From assembly GCF_022899355.1 (NCBI RefSeq), contig NZ_JALJCK010000003.1:496001-560000 (forward strand): DNA of 64,000 nucleotides. The letters are read 5' to 3'. The position numbers and the translations under genes were made by a program. This document shows positions 37,746-49,758 of the stretch, piece after piece. The first letter of the stretch is position 1. Every line of letters starts with the position of its first letter. Origin of the DNA: Shinella yambaruensis (lineage in GTDB: Bacteria > Pseudomonadota > Alphaproteobacteria > Rhizobiales > Rhizobiaceae). The notes below the pieces were generated by a model. It was not told where the DNA came from. It searched no databases and saw only the letters and a program-made list of their open reading frames with translations.

Positions 37746-38459
37746 CTACGCCCTGGCGTCCAGTTCGGGATAGTGGCGGAAGAGGTCGCTTTCGTTGCCG
37801 GGAAGCCTGCGATCGCTGGCGAGATAGGCGCTGATCCGCGAGTGCCCGGCGACCGCGGCGCAGAGCGCCTTGATCTTCGGATAGCGCGGATAGAGCCCGT
37901 CCATCAGCACAGGGAAGGCGTAGGCGAGGCCGTCCATGACCTGGAACAGCGAGAGATCCGCATAGCTGAGCCTGTCGCCGACGAGATGCGTTTGACCCTC
38001 CGGGTTTCGCGCAAGGATGCCCTCGAACCAGTCGAGGAATTTCGGAACGCGCTGCGCGCGGAATTCCGCCGCCCGCCGCAGCGATTCGGGCTTCTGGTTC
38101 TCGTAGTACTCCCCCGCCCCGATGGGATGGTGGACGTCATGGCCCTCCAGGACGAAGTCGGCGATGGTCAGCTGGATCTGATGCGTCCAGAGCCGCAGCC
38201 GCGGCTCGCGGGGCGCAAGGTCGAGCTTGTCGCCGAGATAGAGCAGGATGGCCGCCACCTGCCCGACGACCACGTCGCCGTCCCTCAGGAAGGGCGGCGC
38301 AAAGGAAGGCGTGGCCACCTCCCGGCTTACCTTCGACAGGATGCCGTCGCCCTCCTCGCGCGCGACGTCGCGATAGGGCGCACCGGCCGCCTCCAGCGCG
38401 AGGCGGATATATTCTCCGCGCCCCTGGATGCCGGTCCAATAGTACAGTTCGTAGGTCAT
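37746..38459 (-). CDS. glutathione S-transferase family protein
   Basis: 237 residues. N-terminal thioredoxin-like domain with YELYYWTGIQGRGEYIRLALEAAG (catalytic Tyr region) and a C-terminal all-helical domain; RDGDVVVGQVAAILLYLGDKL includes the glutathione-binding turn. Resembles alpha/mu/pi/sigma-like bacterial GSTs rather than the beta class with its active Cys. Substrate unknown. Convergent with the LysR gene with only three bases between stops, divergent from puuD. Confidence 0.85.
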   Translation of the reverse strand: MTYELYYWTGIQGRGEYIRLALEAAGAPYRDVAREEGDGILSKVSREVATPSFAPPFLRDGDVVVGQVAAILLYLGDKLDLAPREPRLRLWTHQIQLTIADFVLEGHDVHHPIGAGEYYENQKPESLRRAAEFRAQRVPKFLDWFEGILARNPEGQTHLVGDRLSYADLSLFQVMDGLAYAFPVLMDGLYPRYPKIKALCAAVAGHSRISAYLASDRRLPGNESDLFRHYPELDARA

Positions 38460-38618
38460 GGCGCAAAACACCCTTGGCCGGGCGGCGGTTCCGCCCGGGG
38501 CGAATTTTCGGGCGCACCGCAATCGAAATCAGCGGGATAGCCGTTTGGACCGCCCTTCCCTCGCCGCCGATTATTGCGCAATGTGCGCGGTGCGGAAAGA
38601 GCATGAGGGGACGCGCCG

Positions 38619-39851
38619 ATGTATGAATATGCCATCGCCTGGGAATGGCTGACCTTTGCGGTCCGCTGGCTGCATGTCATCACCGCCATCGCCTGGATCG
38701 GCTCGTCCTTCTATTTCATCGCGCTCGATCTCGGCCTCGTGAAGCGGCCGCATCTGCCGGCCGGCGCCTATGGCGAGGAGTGGCAGGTCCACGGCGGCGG
38801 CTTCTACCACATCCAGAAATACCTGGTGGCGCCGGCCTCGATGCCCGAGCACCTCACCTGGTTCAAATGGGAAAGCTACATGACCTGGCTTTCCGGCTTC
38901 GCACTGCTCTGTCTCGTCTATTACGGCGGCGCCGACCTCTTCCTGATCGACCGCTCGGTGCTCGACGTCTCGACGCCGGTCGCCGTCCTCATCTCGCTCG
39001 CCTCGCTGGCACTCGGCTGGATCCTCTACGACCTTCTCTGCAAGTCGCCGCTCGGCAGGAACACCTGGGGGCTGATGCTCGTCCTCTATTGCATCCTCGT
39101 CGCCATGGCCTGGGGCTACACGCAGGTCTTCACCGGCCGGGCCGCGTTCCTCCATCTCGGCGCCTTCACGGCGACGATCATGTCGGCCAACGTCTTCTTC
39201 ATCATCATGCCGAACCAGCGCGTCGTCGTCGCCGACCTCATCGCCGGCCGCACGCCCGATCCGAAATACGGCGTCATCGCCAAGCAGCGTTCCACGCACA
39301 ACAACTACCTGACGCTGCCCGTCATCTTCTTCATGCTGTCGAACCACTATCCCCTCGCCTTCGCGACGGCCTTCAACTGGATCATCGCCGCGCTGGTCTT
39401 CCTGATGGGCGTGACGATCCGGCACTGGTTCAACACGACCCATGCCCGCAAGGGCAAGCCCACATGGACCTGGCTCGTCACCGCGCTCCTCTTCCTCCTC
39501 ATCATGTGGCTTTCCACCGTGCCGAAGGTGCTGACCGGCGAAAGCGCGAATGCCGGTCTTCCCCCCTCCGCGCAGCGGTTCGCATCGAACGGCCATTTCC
39601 CGGCGGTGCGCGATCTCGTCTCCACCCGCTGTTCGATGTGCCATGCCGCCGAACCCGTCTGGGAGGGGCTTCGCGCGGCGCCGAAGGACGTGGTGCTCGA
39701 AAGCGAAACGGCGATTGCCCTCCATGCCCGCGAGATCTATCTGCAGGCCGGGCGCAGCCATGCCATGCCGCCGGGCAATGTCACCGGCATGACGAGGCAA
39801 GAGCGCGCCCTGATCACCGCCTGGTTCGAAACCGCAGCAGAAGGACGCTGA
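38619..39851 (+). CDS. puuD: membrane urate oxidase/hydroxylase PuuD with C-terminal cytochrome c
   Basis: 410 residues. Oxidises urate to 5-hydroxyisourate and passes electrons to the respiratory chain, unlike soluble uricase. About eight membrane helices (residues 10-300, DUF989) start with FAVRWLHVITAIAWIGSSFYF; His-rich WIGSSF and HGGGFYHIQKYLVAP motifs fit the family. The C-terminal domain has one haem c site, Cys338, Cys341 and His342 (CSMCH), placing it in the periplasm. Followed after five bases by guaD. Very typical of rhizobial purine clusters. Confidence 0.94.
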   Translation: MYEYAIAWEWLTFAVRWLHVITAIAWIGSSFYFIALDLGLVKRPHLPAGAYGEEWQVHGGGFYHIQKYLVAPASMPEHLTWFKWESYMTWLSGFALLCLVYYGGADLFLIDRSVLDVSTPVAVLISLASLALGWILYDLLCKSPLGRNTWGLMLVLYCILVAMAWGYTQVFTGRAAFLHLGAFTATIMSANVFFIIMPNQRVVVADLIAGRTPDPKYGVIAKQRSTHNNYLTLPVIFFMLSNHYPLAFATAFNWIIAALVFLMGVTIRHWFNTTHARKGKPTWTWLVTALLFLLIMWLSTVPKVLTGESANAGLPPSAQRFASNGHFPAVRDLVSTRCSMCHAAEPVWEGLRAAPKDVVLESETAIALHAREIYLQAGRSHAMPPGNVTGMTRQERALITAWFETAAEGR

Positions 39852-39856
39852 CCGCC

Positions 39857-41164
39857 ATGACGACAACCCTCATCCGCGGACGCCTGCTCTCCTTCCTCCG
39901 CCGCCCGGTCGCGATCGACGATACGGCAAGCTATCGCTACGAGGAGGACGGCGGCCTGCTGGTGGAGGACGGGAAGATCGCCGCCGTCGGCCCCTATGCG
40001 GACATGCGCGCGGCTGCGCCCGCCGAGGTGGAGGAGATCGACCATCGCCCGCATCTCATCCTGCCCGGCCTCATCGACACGCATCTGCATTTCCCGCAGA
40101 TGCAGGTGATCGGCTCCTATGCCGCCAACCTCTTGGAATGGCTGAACACCTATACCTTCCCGGAGGAATGCCGCTTCGTGGAGAGCGAGCATGCCGCCCG
40201 CATCGCCCGCCACTTCTACGACGAGATGATCCGCCACGGCACGACGACCGCGGTCGCCTATTGCTCCGTGCACAAGACCTCCGCCGACGCCTATTTCGCC
40301 GAGGCGCTGAAGCGCGGCATGTGCATGGTGGGCGGCAAGGTGATGATGGATCGCAACGCGCCGCAAGGCCTGCTGGACACGCCCGAAACGGGCTATGACG
40401 AGACGCGCGCCGTGATCGCCGAATGGCACGGCAAGGGCCGCAACCATGTCGCCATCACCCCGCGCTTCGCCATCACCTCGACACCGGCGCAGATGGAAAT
40501 GGCGGCCGCGCTCGCCCGCGAATTCCCGGACCTCCACATCCAGACACACCTTTCCGAAAACCACGACGAGATCCGCTTCACCCGCGAGCTCTATCCCGAT
40601 GCGCTCGACTATACGGATGTCTATGCGAAACACGGCCTGCTGGGCCCGAAAAGCCTGTTCGGCCATTGCATCCACCTCTCCGAGCGGGAAGCGGATGCGA
40701 TGAGCGAGGCGGGCGCCGTCGCGGTGCACTGTCCCACCTCCAACCTCTTCCTCGGCTCCGGCCTCTTCCCCCTCAAGGCGCTGTCGCGCCGGGAGAGGCC
40801 GGTGCGCATCGCCGTCGCGACGGATGTCGGCGGCGGCACGAGCTATTCGATGCTGAAGACGATGGACGAGGCCTACAAGATCCAGCAGCTGCTCGGCGAG
40901 CGGCTGAACCCGTTCGAGAGCTTCTACCACATGACGCTCGGCAATGCCGAGGCGCTGTCGCTCGAGGACCGCATCGGCACGCTGGACGCCGGCACGGACG
41001 CCGACTTCGTGGTGCTGGATGCCGCCGCCACACCTGCCATGGCGCTGAAGATGGAAGTGGTGCGCTCGCTGGCGGACGAACTCTTCCTGCTCCAGACGCT
41101 CGGCGACGACCGGGCCGTGCGCGAGACCTACGTAGCCGGCAAGCCCGTGAAGGCGGTGCTCTAA
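39857..41164 (+). CDS. guaD: guanine deaminase
   Basis: 435 residues from the ATG at 39857, five bases after puuD, with AAGGA in the puuD tail. Deaminates guanine to xanthine. Amidohydrolase motifs: [10 protein letters not shown] near 74-83, HTHLSEN-type [10 protein letters not shown] near 232, [15 protein letters not shown] near 269 and ATDVGGG near 322. The DTHLHFPQ motif with a glutamine is specific for guanine deaminases. A very long frame upstream across puuD is a shadow. Stop overlaps the opposing uraH stop by four bases. Confidence 0.95.
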   Translation: MTTTLIRGRLLSFLRRPVAIDDTASYRYEEDGGLLVEDGKIAAVGPYADMRAAAPAEVEEIDHRPHLILPGLIDTHLHFPQMQVIGSYAANLLEWLNTYTFPEECRFVESEHAARIARHFYDEMIRHGTTTAVAYCSVHKTSADAYFAEALKRGMCMVGGKVMMDRNAPQGLLDTPETGYDETRAVIAEWHGKGRNHVAITPRFAITSTPAQMEMAAALAREFPDLHIQTHLSENHDEIRFTRELYPDALDYTDVYAKHGLLGPKSLFGHCIHLSEREADAMSEAGAVAVHCPTSNLFLGSGLFPLKALSRRERPVRIAVATDVGGGTSYSMLKTMDEAYKIQQLLGERLNPFESFYHMTLGNAEALSLEDRIGTLDAGTDADFVVLDAAATPAMALKMEVVRSLADELFLLQTLGDDRAVRETYVAGKPVKAVL

Positions 41165-41523
41165 CTGCCGCGATAGGTGGAGTAGCCGTAGGCCGAGAGC
41201 AGCAGCGGGACGTGGTAGTGGCTCGACGGATCTGCGACGCCGAAGCGCAGGGGTATGCGGTCGAGGAAGGCGGGATCGGTGGTGACCGCCCCCGTCGCGC
41301 GCAGATAGTCGCCGGCGTGGAACACCAGCTCATAGGTGCCGGCCATGAAGCCGACGCCCTCGACCAGCGGGGCGTCGACGCGCCCGTCGCTGTTCGTCAC
41401 CCGGGTCACGATGTGCTGGTGCTCGCCGTTCTCGATCCAGAAGAGATCGATCGTCAGGCCGGCCGCGGGCTTGCCGAGCGCGGTGTCGAGGACATGGGTC
41501 GTAAGGCGGCCGGGCTTGTTCAT
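41161..41523 (-). CDS. uraH: 5-hydroxyisourate hydrolase
   Basis: 120 residues. Transthyretin-like tetramer that opens HIU to OHCU. Diagnostic residues: [14 protein letters not shown] with His10-type start, RVTNSDGR near the middle, and C-terminal YRGS, the signature that separates hydrolases from transthyretin. Full length, cytoplasmic as no signal sequence is seen. Last gene of puuE-uraD-allA-uraH, eight bases after allA. Confidence 0.96.
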   Translation of the reverse strand: MNKPGRLTTHVLDTALGKPAAGLTIDLFWIENGEHQHIVTRVTNSDGRVDAPLVEGVGFMAGTYELVFHAGDYLRATGAVTTDPAFLDRIPLRFGVADPSSHYHVPLLLSAYGYSTYRGS

Positions 41524-41530
41524 GGGTTCC

Positions 41531-42025
41531 TCAGGGATGCTCGATGATGAAGGGCTCGTCGAAGAAGAACTCTTCCAGGTTGACGCCGCCGCCGAGGCGG
41601 TCGACCACGAGGAAATCGCTCACCGCGTCGAGGGTCATCAGCGGATGGTGCCAGACGTTGCGGCGATAGTTGACGCCCTGACGCCCCCCGGCGCGGAAGA
41701 CCTGCGGCCGGCCCGGCCTGCCGCCCTCGTCCGCCGCCACCACGACCAGCCAGGGCCGGTCGTCGATCGGCGAGAAGCTCTGGCTGCCGAAGGGATGGCG
41801 CTCCATCATGCCGACGGCATAGGGGAAGGCCCTTGGGCTGCCGCGGAAGAGGTTGATGATGACCTTCGCATCCTCGCCGACGGCCTCGGCCTCGGCGAGC
41901 GCATGGTAGCGCTCGGTATTGCCGCCGTTGATATGGCGCATCGTGGCGGGATCGGCCTCGATCACCGTGCCGAAGGGGGCGAAGGCTTCCTGGGTCAGGG
42001 GCCGGATCGTCAGTTTCTCAGCCAT
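41531..42025 (-). CDS. allA: ureidoglycolate lyase
   Basis: 164 residues; ATG at 42025. Splits (S)-ureidoglycolate to glyoxylate and urea. Cupin fold: [11 protein letters not shown] near 15, [13 protein letters not shown] (33-45), [15 protein letters not shown] (73-87) with the metal-site His and the C-terminal [13 protein letters not shown] near 121. Full length. Third in the minus-strand ureide operon. Confidence 0.94.
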   Translation of the reverse strand: MAEKLTIRPLTQEAFAPFGTVIEADPATMRHINGGNTERYHALAEAEAVGEDAKVIINLFRGSPRAFPYAVGMMERHPFGSQSFSPIDDRPWLVVVAADEGGRPGRPQVFRAGGRQGVNYRRNVWHHPLMTLDAVSDFLVVDRLGGGVNLEEFFFDEPFIIEHP

Positions 42026-42076
42026 GAGACAGCCCTCCCGGGAAGAGGAAGGGCGGTCTTTGGTGGTCGGGCATGT

Positions 42077-42574
42077 TCATTCTCCGGGGAGAGCAGCGGT
42101 CAATCTGAGGAGCGCGATGCGCTCCACCTGGGTTTTGGCGGTTTCGAACTCCGCCGCCGCCGTGTTGCCGATGCGGGCCTCGAAGGCGGCGAGGATGTCG
42201 TCCTTGGTAAGCCCTTTCACCGCAATGATGAAGGGGAAGCCGAACTTTTCCGTATAGGCGGTGTTGAGCTCGGTGAAGCGGGCGTGCTCGGCCGGAGAGA
42301 GCCGGTCGAGGCCGGCACCGGCCTGCTCGTTGCGGCTGTCCTCCGTCAGCTCGCCGGCGATCGCCAGCCTGCCGGCAAGATCCGGATGGGCACGCAGCAC
42401 GCCAAGCTGCTCGGCCTCGCTCGCCGTGCGGAAGGCCTCGACGAGCGCGGCATGCACGCCCGCTGCCGTCAGCGGCAGGGCGACGGCGCCGGCATCGAGC
42501 GCGCGCTCGGCGATGAAGGACGAATGCTCGAAGACGCCGCCGAAACGGGCGAGGAAATCGGCCCGGTCGATCAT
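42077..42574 (-). CDS. uraD: OHCU decarboxylase
   Basis: 165 residues. Converts OHCU to (S)-allantoin, giving stereospecific product. All-helical; motifs FGGVFEHSSFIAERA with the catalytic-type His near 18, LRAHPDLAGRLA near 62-73 and FPFIIAVKGLTKDDILAAFEARIGN near 124, typical of UraD/PucL-N domains. Start overlaps the puuE stop by four bases. Confidence 0.95.
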   Translation of the reverse strand: MIDRADFLARFGGVFEHSSFIAERALDAGAVALPLTAAGVHAALVEAFRTASEAEQLGVLRAHPDLAGRLAIAGELTEDSRNEQAGAGLDRLSPAEHARFTELNTAYTEKFGFPFIIAVKGLTKDDILAAFEARIGNTAAAEFETAKTQVERIALLRLTAALPGE

Positions 42575-43503
42575 GCGCCCTTCCCCTTCGACGGGTGGTG
42601 GTTCTCGATCCAGTGGCGCGCGATGTCGATGCGCCGCGGGATCCAGATCTTCTCATGGCCGAGCACGTAATCGACGAAGCGGGCGAGCGCGGCGGCGCGG
42701 CCGGGCCGGCCGACGAGGCGGCAGTGCAGGCCGATGTTCAGCATCTTCGGGCTGCCTTCGGCGCCCTCCTGGTAGAGCACGTCGAAGGCGTCCTTCAGGT
42801 AGGTGAAGAACTGGTCGCCGGTGTTGAAGCCCTGGGGCGTCGCAAACCGCATGTCGTTGGTTTCGAGCGTATAGGGGATGATCAGGAAGGGCTCGCCGTC
42901 GAGGCCCGGCACCCAGAAGGGCAGGTCGTCCGCGTAGGAATCGGAGGAATAGACGAAGCCGCCCTCCTCCATGACCAGGCGCAGCGTGTTGCCGGAGGGC
43001 TTGCCCTGGTACATGCCGAGCGGATGGGAGCCGGTCAGCTCCTTGTGCAGGCGCACGGCCTCGCGGATGTGCTCGCGCTCTTTTTCTTCCGAGAAGTCCT
43101 TGTATTCCAGCCAGCGGTAGCCGTGGCTGGCGATCTCCCAGCCGGCTTCCTTCATGGCGGCGACGGCTTCCGGGTTGCGCGCCATGGCGAGCGTCACGCC
43201 GTAGACGGTGGTCGTGACGTTGCGGCTGGTGAACAGGCGATGCAGGCGCCAGAAGCCGGCACGCGAGCCGTATTCGTAGATCGATTCCATGTTGAGGTTG
43301 CGCTGTCCCGGCCAGGGCTGCGCGCCGACGATTTCCGAGAGCAGGCACTCCGACGCGCCGTCACCGTCGAGGATGCAGCTTTCGCCGCCCTCCTCATAGT
43401 TGATGACGAACTGCACGGCGATGTTGGCATCGCCCGGCCAGCGCACCTTGGGGGGCGTGCGGCCGTAGCCGATCAGGTCGCGCGGATAGGTCTTCTCAGT
43501 CAT
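42571..43503 (-). CDS. puuE: allantoinase PuuE (polysaccharide-deacetylase fold)
   Basis: 310 residues. Hydrolyses allantoin to allantoate; this is the metal-independent-looking carbohydrate-esterase-4 relative, not the amidohydrolase AllB. Motifs: YPRDLIGYGRTPPKVRWPGDANIAVQFVINYEEGGE, VYGVTLAMARNPEAVAAM, EIASHGYRWLEYKDF (near 129) and GFVYSSDSYADDLPFWV near 179. First gene of the minus-strand operon, so ureide breakdown genes share one transcript. Confidence 0.95.
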   Translation of the reverse strand: MTEKTYPRDLIGYGRTPPKVRWPGDANIAVQFVINYEEGGESCILDGDGASECLLSEIVGAQPWPGQRNLNMESIYEYGSRAGFWRLHRLFTSRNVTTTVYGVTLAMARNPEAVAAMKEAGWEIASHGYRWLEYKDFSEEKEREHIREAVRLHKELTGSHPLGMYQGKPSGNTLRLVMEEGGFVYSSDSYADDLPFWVPGLDGEPFLIIPYTLETNDMRFATPQGFNTGDQFFTYLKDAFDVLYQEGAEGSPKMLNIGLHCRLVGRPGRAAALARFVDYVLGHEKIWIPRRIDIARHWIENHHPSKGKGA

Positions 43504-43639
43504 TCGATCACCTCGACAATGGGCGGAACCGGTGCAGCGGACGGCCGGAAGCCGAATTGAATCCGATGCATACCCTCATGAAAGGAACCATTACCGCCTC
43601 GGCCCGTTTCCTGTCCATCACAAGCAAGGAGAAACACCT

Positions 43640-44014
43640 ATGGCCATGCAGGATGCAAACATTCGCGAAACCCAGGATCTGATCGCCAGCGACAAGGTGG
43701 AGGGCACGAGTGTCTACGGGGCCGACGGCAAGCATATCGGCTCGGTGGAGCGTCTGATCCTCGACAAGCGCAGCGGTCACGTCTCCTACGCGGTGCTCAG
43801 CTTCGGCGGCTTCCTCGGCCTCGGCCAGGACCACTACCCCCTGCCCTGGGCGAAGCTGAGCTATGACGAAGGCCTCGGCGGCTATCGCGTCGACGTGACG
43901 AAGGAGCAGGTCGAGCGCGCACCGCACTATGAAAGCGATGCCGAATACGACTGGAACCGCCGCAACGGCAAGGTGATCCACGACTATTACGGCGTGCCGC
44001 CCTACTGGATGTAA
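43640..44014 (+). CDS. PRC-barrel domain protein
   Basis: 124 residues from the ATG at 43640 with AAGGAG eight bases upstream. One PRC-barrel fills residues 10-85 (LIASDKVEGTSVYGADGKHIGSVERLILDKRSGHVSYAVLSFGGFLGLGQDHYPLPWAKLSYD); the tail is Tyr- and Pro-rich, ending GVPPYWM. Such stand-alone barrels are common in rhizobia and often stress-linked; no partner is evident. Cytoplasmic by lack of signal sequence. Three-prime end faces the FAD oxidoreductase gene eight bases away. Confidence 0.9.
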   Translation: MAMQDANIRETQDLIASDKVEGTSVYGADGKHIGSVERLILDKRSGHVSYAVLSFGGFLGLGQDHYPLPWAKLSYDEGLGGYRVDVTKEQVERAPHYESDAEYDWNRRNGKVIHDYYGVPPYWM

Positions 44015-44021
44015 GCACGGG

Positions 44022-45200
44022 TCACATCCGTCCGGCTTCCTCGAAGTGGGCCGCGACGGTGAAGGAGGGCGGTACGCCAAGCGTGCCGCCCTTGATTTCG
44101 TCCAGCACCGCGCGCGCCAGTTCATGCGCCAGGCCGAAGCTCACCTTGAAGCCGCCGGTCATCAGGCTGACGGTCGGGTGATCGGGATGGCGGCCGACCA
44201 TCGGCTCGCGGCCGATCGCCTTGGGCCGCAGCCCTGCCCAGCGCTCCACGACCGGCGCTTCCGCCAGAACCGGCGCCATCTGCCGTGCCCTGGCGATCAG
44301 CGCGTCGAGAAGCCCGTCAGTGCCGGAGGGATCGGCAAAGCTGTTTTCGCTGGTGCTGCCGATAGCGATGAGGCCGTCCTCATGCGGCACGATGTAGAGC
44401 CCGTCGGCAAAGATCACCGGCAATGCCGGATCGACGGGCGCCCGAAGCAGCGCCGCCTGCCCCTTCACCGCGCTCCCCACCGGCCTTGCCAGCGGGGGAA
44501 CGAGCGGCGCGAGCAAGGCGAAGGTCTCGATGCCGGCTGCCAGCACGCAATGGCCGAAGGCCAGACTGGCGCCATCCTCGAACCGGGCGATGCCATTCGC
44601 CGGGTCCAGCGCGGAAAGCCCCGCGCCTTCGCGGATCGTGACATTCGGCAGGCGCGCGAGCGCGGCCCGCAAGGCCGCGAGCAGCGCGCGGGGCGCAAGG
44701 CGGGCGGCGAGATGATCATGGACGAGCCCCGAAGCCATCGCCGTTTCCGCCGGCCATCCCGCGACGGGGGACGCGTCCAGTACCTCGAAGGCGAAGGTGC
44801 GGCCGGGCATCGTCCAGACGGAAAGCGCATCCTGCGCATGGCGGAGCGCGATGGCGCGGTTGTGGGGCTTCGGAAGGGGGATGAGGCGGCCGGAGCGGCG
44901 ATAGCCCGCGGAAAGCCCGGTTTCGGCCTCCAGCGCTGCGATCTCCGCCTCGAGCGAAACCAGCGCGGCGAACTGGAAGGCCTTCTTGGCGTTCCAGCGA
45001 TCCGGCAGATGCGGCATCAGCGCGCCGAGCACGCCGCCGCTGGCGCCTGCGCCGATCGCCCGCCGCTCGGCAAGGTGCACGGACAGGCCCTGCCGGGCGG
45101 CAAGAAGCGCGGTCCACAGGCCCATCACCCCGCCGCCGGCGACGATGAGGTCCACGGCCGGTTGACCGGCGGCCTTCCCGCGATTATCGGCATTCGCCAT
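44022..45200 (-). CDS. FAD-dependent oxidoreductase, MnmC1-like (DAO family)
   Basis: 392 residues from the ATG at 45200; a GTG at 45224 is an alternative. Dinucleotide-binding DLIVAGGGVMGLWTALLAARQGLSVHLAER (17-46) and the DAO tail GLYIVPHEDGLIAIGSTSE near 283-301 and GFKVSFGLAHELA show a glycine-oxidase-like fold. Given the divergent mnmD-type gene sharing its start region, it is probably the stand-alone counterpart of the MnmC C-terminal half, which removes the carboxymethyl group from cmnm5U34 of tRNA. A plain D-amino-acid or glycine oxidase is the alternative. Confidence 0.75.
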   Translation of the reverse strand: MANADNRGKAAGQPAVDLIVAGGGVMGLWTALLAARQGLSVHLAERRAIGAGASGGVLGALMPHLPDRWNAKKAFQFAALVSLEAEIAALEAETGLSAGYRRSGRLIPLPKPHNRAIALRHAQDALSVWTMPGRTFAFEVLDASPVAGWPAETAMASGLVHDHLAARLAPRALLAALRAALARLPNVTIREGAGLSALDPANGIARFEDGASLAFGHCVLAAGIETFALLAPLVPPLARPVGSAVKGQAALLRAPVDPALPVIFADGLYIVPHEDGLIAIGSTSENSFADPSGTDGLLDALIARARQMAPVLAEAPVVERWAGLRPKAIGREPMVGRHPDHPTVSLMTGGFKVSFGLAHELARAVLDEIKGGTLGVPPSFTVAAHFEEAGRM

Positions 45201-45921
45201 GGCTGACCACAATCCTGAAAACACGCCGCAGACCGAAGCCGTCCTCGATTGGCACGACGGCGATATGCCCTATTCCCGGGCCTTTGACGACCACTTTTAT
45301 TGCCGCAGCGACGGCCGGCTGGAATGCGGCCATGTCTTCCTCGCCGGCAACGGGCTGCCGGACCGCTGGCAACGGAAAGCACCTTTCCGCATCGCCGAAC
45401 TCGGCTTCGGCACCGGCCTCAACCTCTGCGAGACCTGGCGGCAATGGCGCGGAACCGCGCCGGAAGGCGCAAGCCTCCACTTCACCTCCTTCGAGCGTTT
45501 CCCCATGGCGCGCGCCGATATCGCCCGGGCACTCGCGCACTGGCCGGAAATCGAGCACGAACGCACGATCCTGGCCGACAAATGGCCGGATGCACCGGCC
45601 GGGCGCGTCGAGATCGACCTTGCGCCCGGTGTCCGCCTCACCGTGGTCTGCGGCGCGGCGCTGGAAAGCCTCGGGAACGAGACGACACCCTTCGACGCCT
45701 GGTTTCTCGACGGTTTCGCGCCTGCGCGCAATCCGGACATGTGGTCGGCCGAGCTGATGGCGGCGGTCTTCCGGCTGACCGTTCCCGGCGGGCGCTTCGG
45801 CACCTATGCGGCGGCCGGCTTCGTGCGGCGCAACCTTGCTGCCGCCGGTTTCGTCGTGGAACGCCGGCCGGGTTTTGCGGGAAAGCGGGAAATGCTGTGC
45901 GGGGAAAGACCGGTCGGCTGA
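45199..45921 (+). CDS. mnmD: tRNA 5-methylaminomethyl-2-thiouridine methyltransferase, MnmD-like
   Basis: 240 residues. SAM-dependent methyltransferase of the MnmC N-terminal/DUF752 family that methylates nm5(s2)U34 in tRNA anticodons. Motif I FRIAELGFGTGLNLCETW (63-80), then FFLDGFAPARNPDMWSAELM-like WFLDGFAPARNPDMW (173-187), which is diagnostic. Ends after the domain, so it lacks the FAD half found in E. coli MnmC; that half appears as the divergent gene at 44022-45200. The ATG overlaps the opposing ATG in CCATGG and has no good ribosome site. Confidence 0.88.
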   Translation: MADHNPENTPQTEAVLDWHDGDMPYSRAFDDHFYCRSDGRLECGHVFLAGNGLPDRWQRKAPFRIAELGFGTGLNLCETWRQWRGTAPEGASLHFTSFERFPMARADIARALAHWPEIEHERTILADKWPDAPAGRVEIDLAPGVRLTVVCGAALESLGNETTPFDAWFLDGFAPARNPDMWSAELMAAVFRLTVPGGRFGTYAAAGFVRRNLAAAGFVVERRPGFAGKREMLCGERPVG

Positions 45922-45925
45922 ACGC

Positions 45926-49588
<3,663 letters not shown>

Positions 49589-49758
49589 GCCACGCGCTCC
49601 CCGAAGCAGGACGGAGGGAGAGATTCATACCCCTCGGGGGGTACCACTAATCCTTGAACGGATGGTTAACCTTTCGTTGCCGGAAGTGACGCATCTAGGA
49701 AGGCGCATCCCGAAACCGCTTATCCACCAGGGCATTTGGCTGTCGCAAATGGCGGAGC

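Noticed and set aside
38645-39856. Upstream extension of guaD overlapping puuD
   Set aside because: The frame before 39857 is a different-frame reading of puuD; GuaD homology begins at the ATG at 39857.
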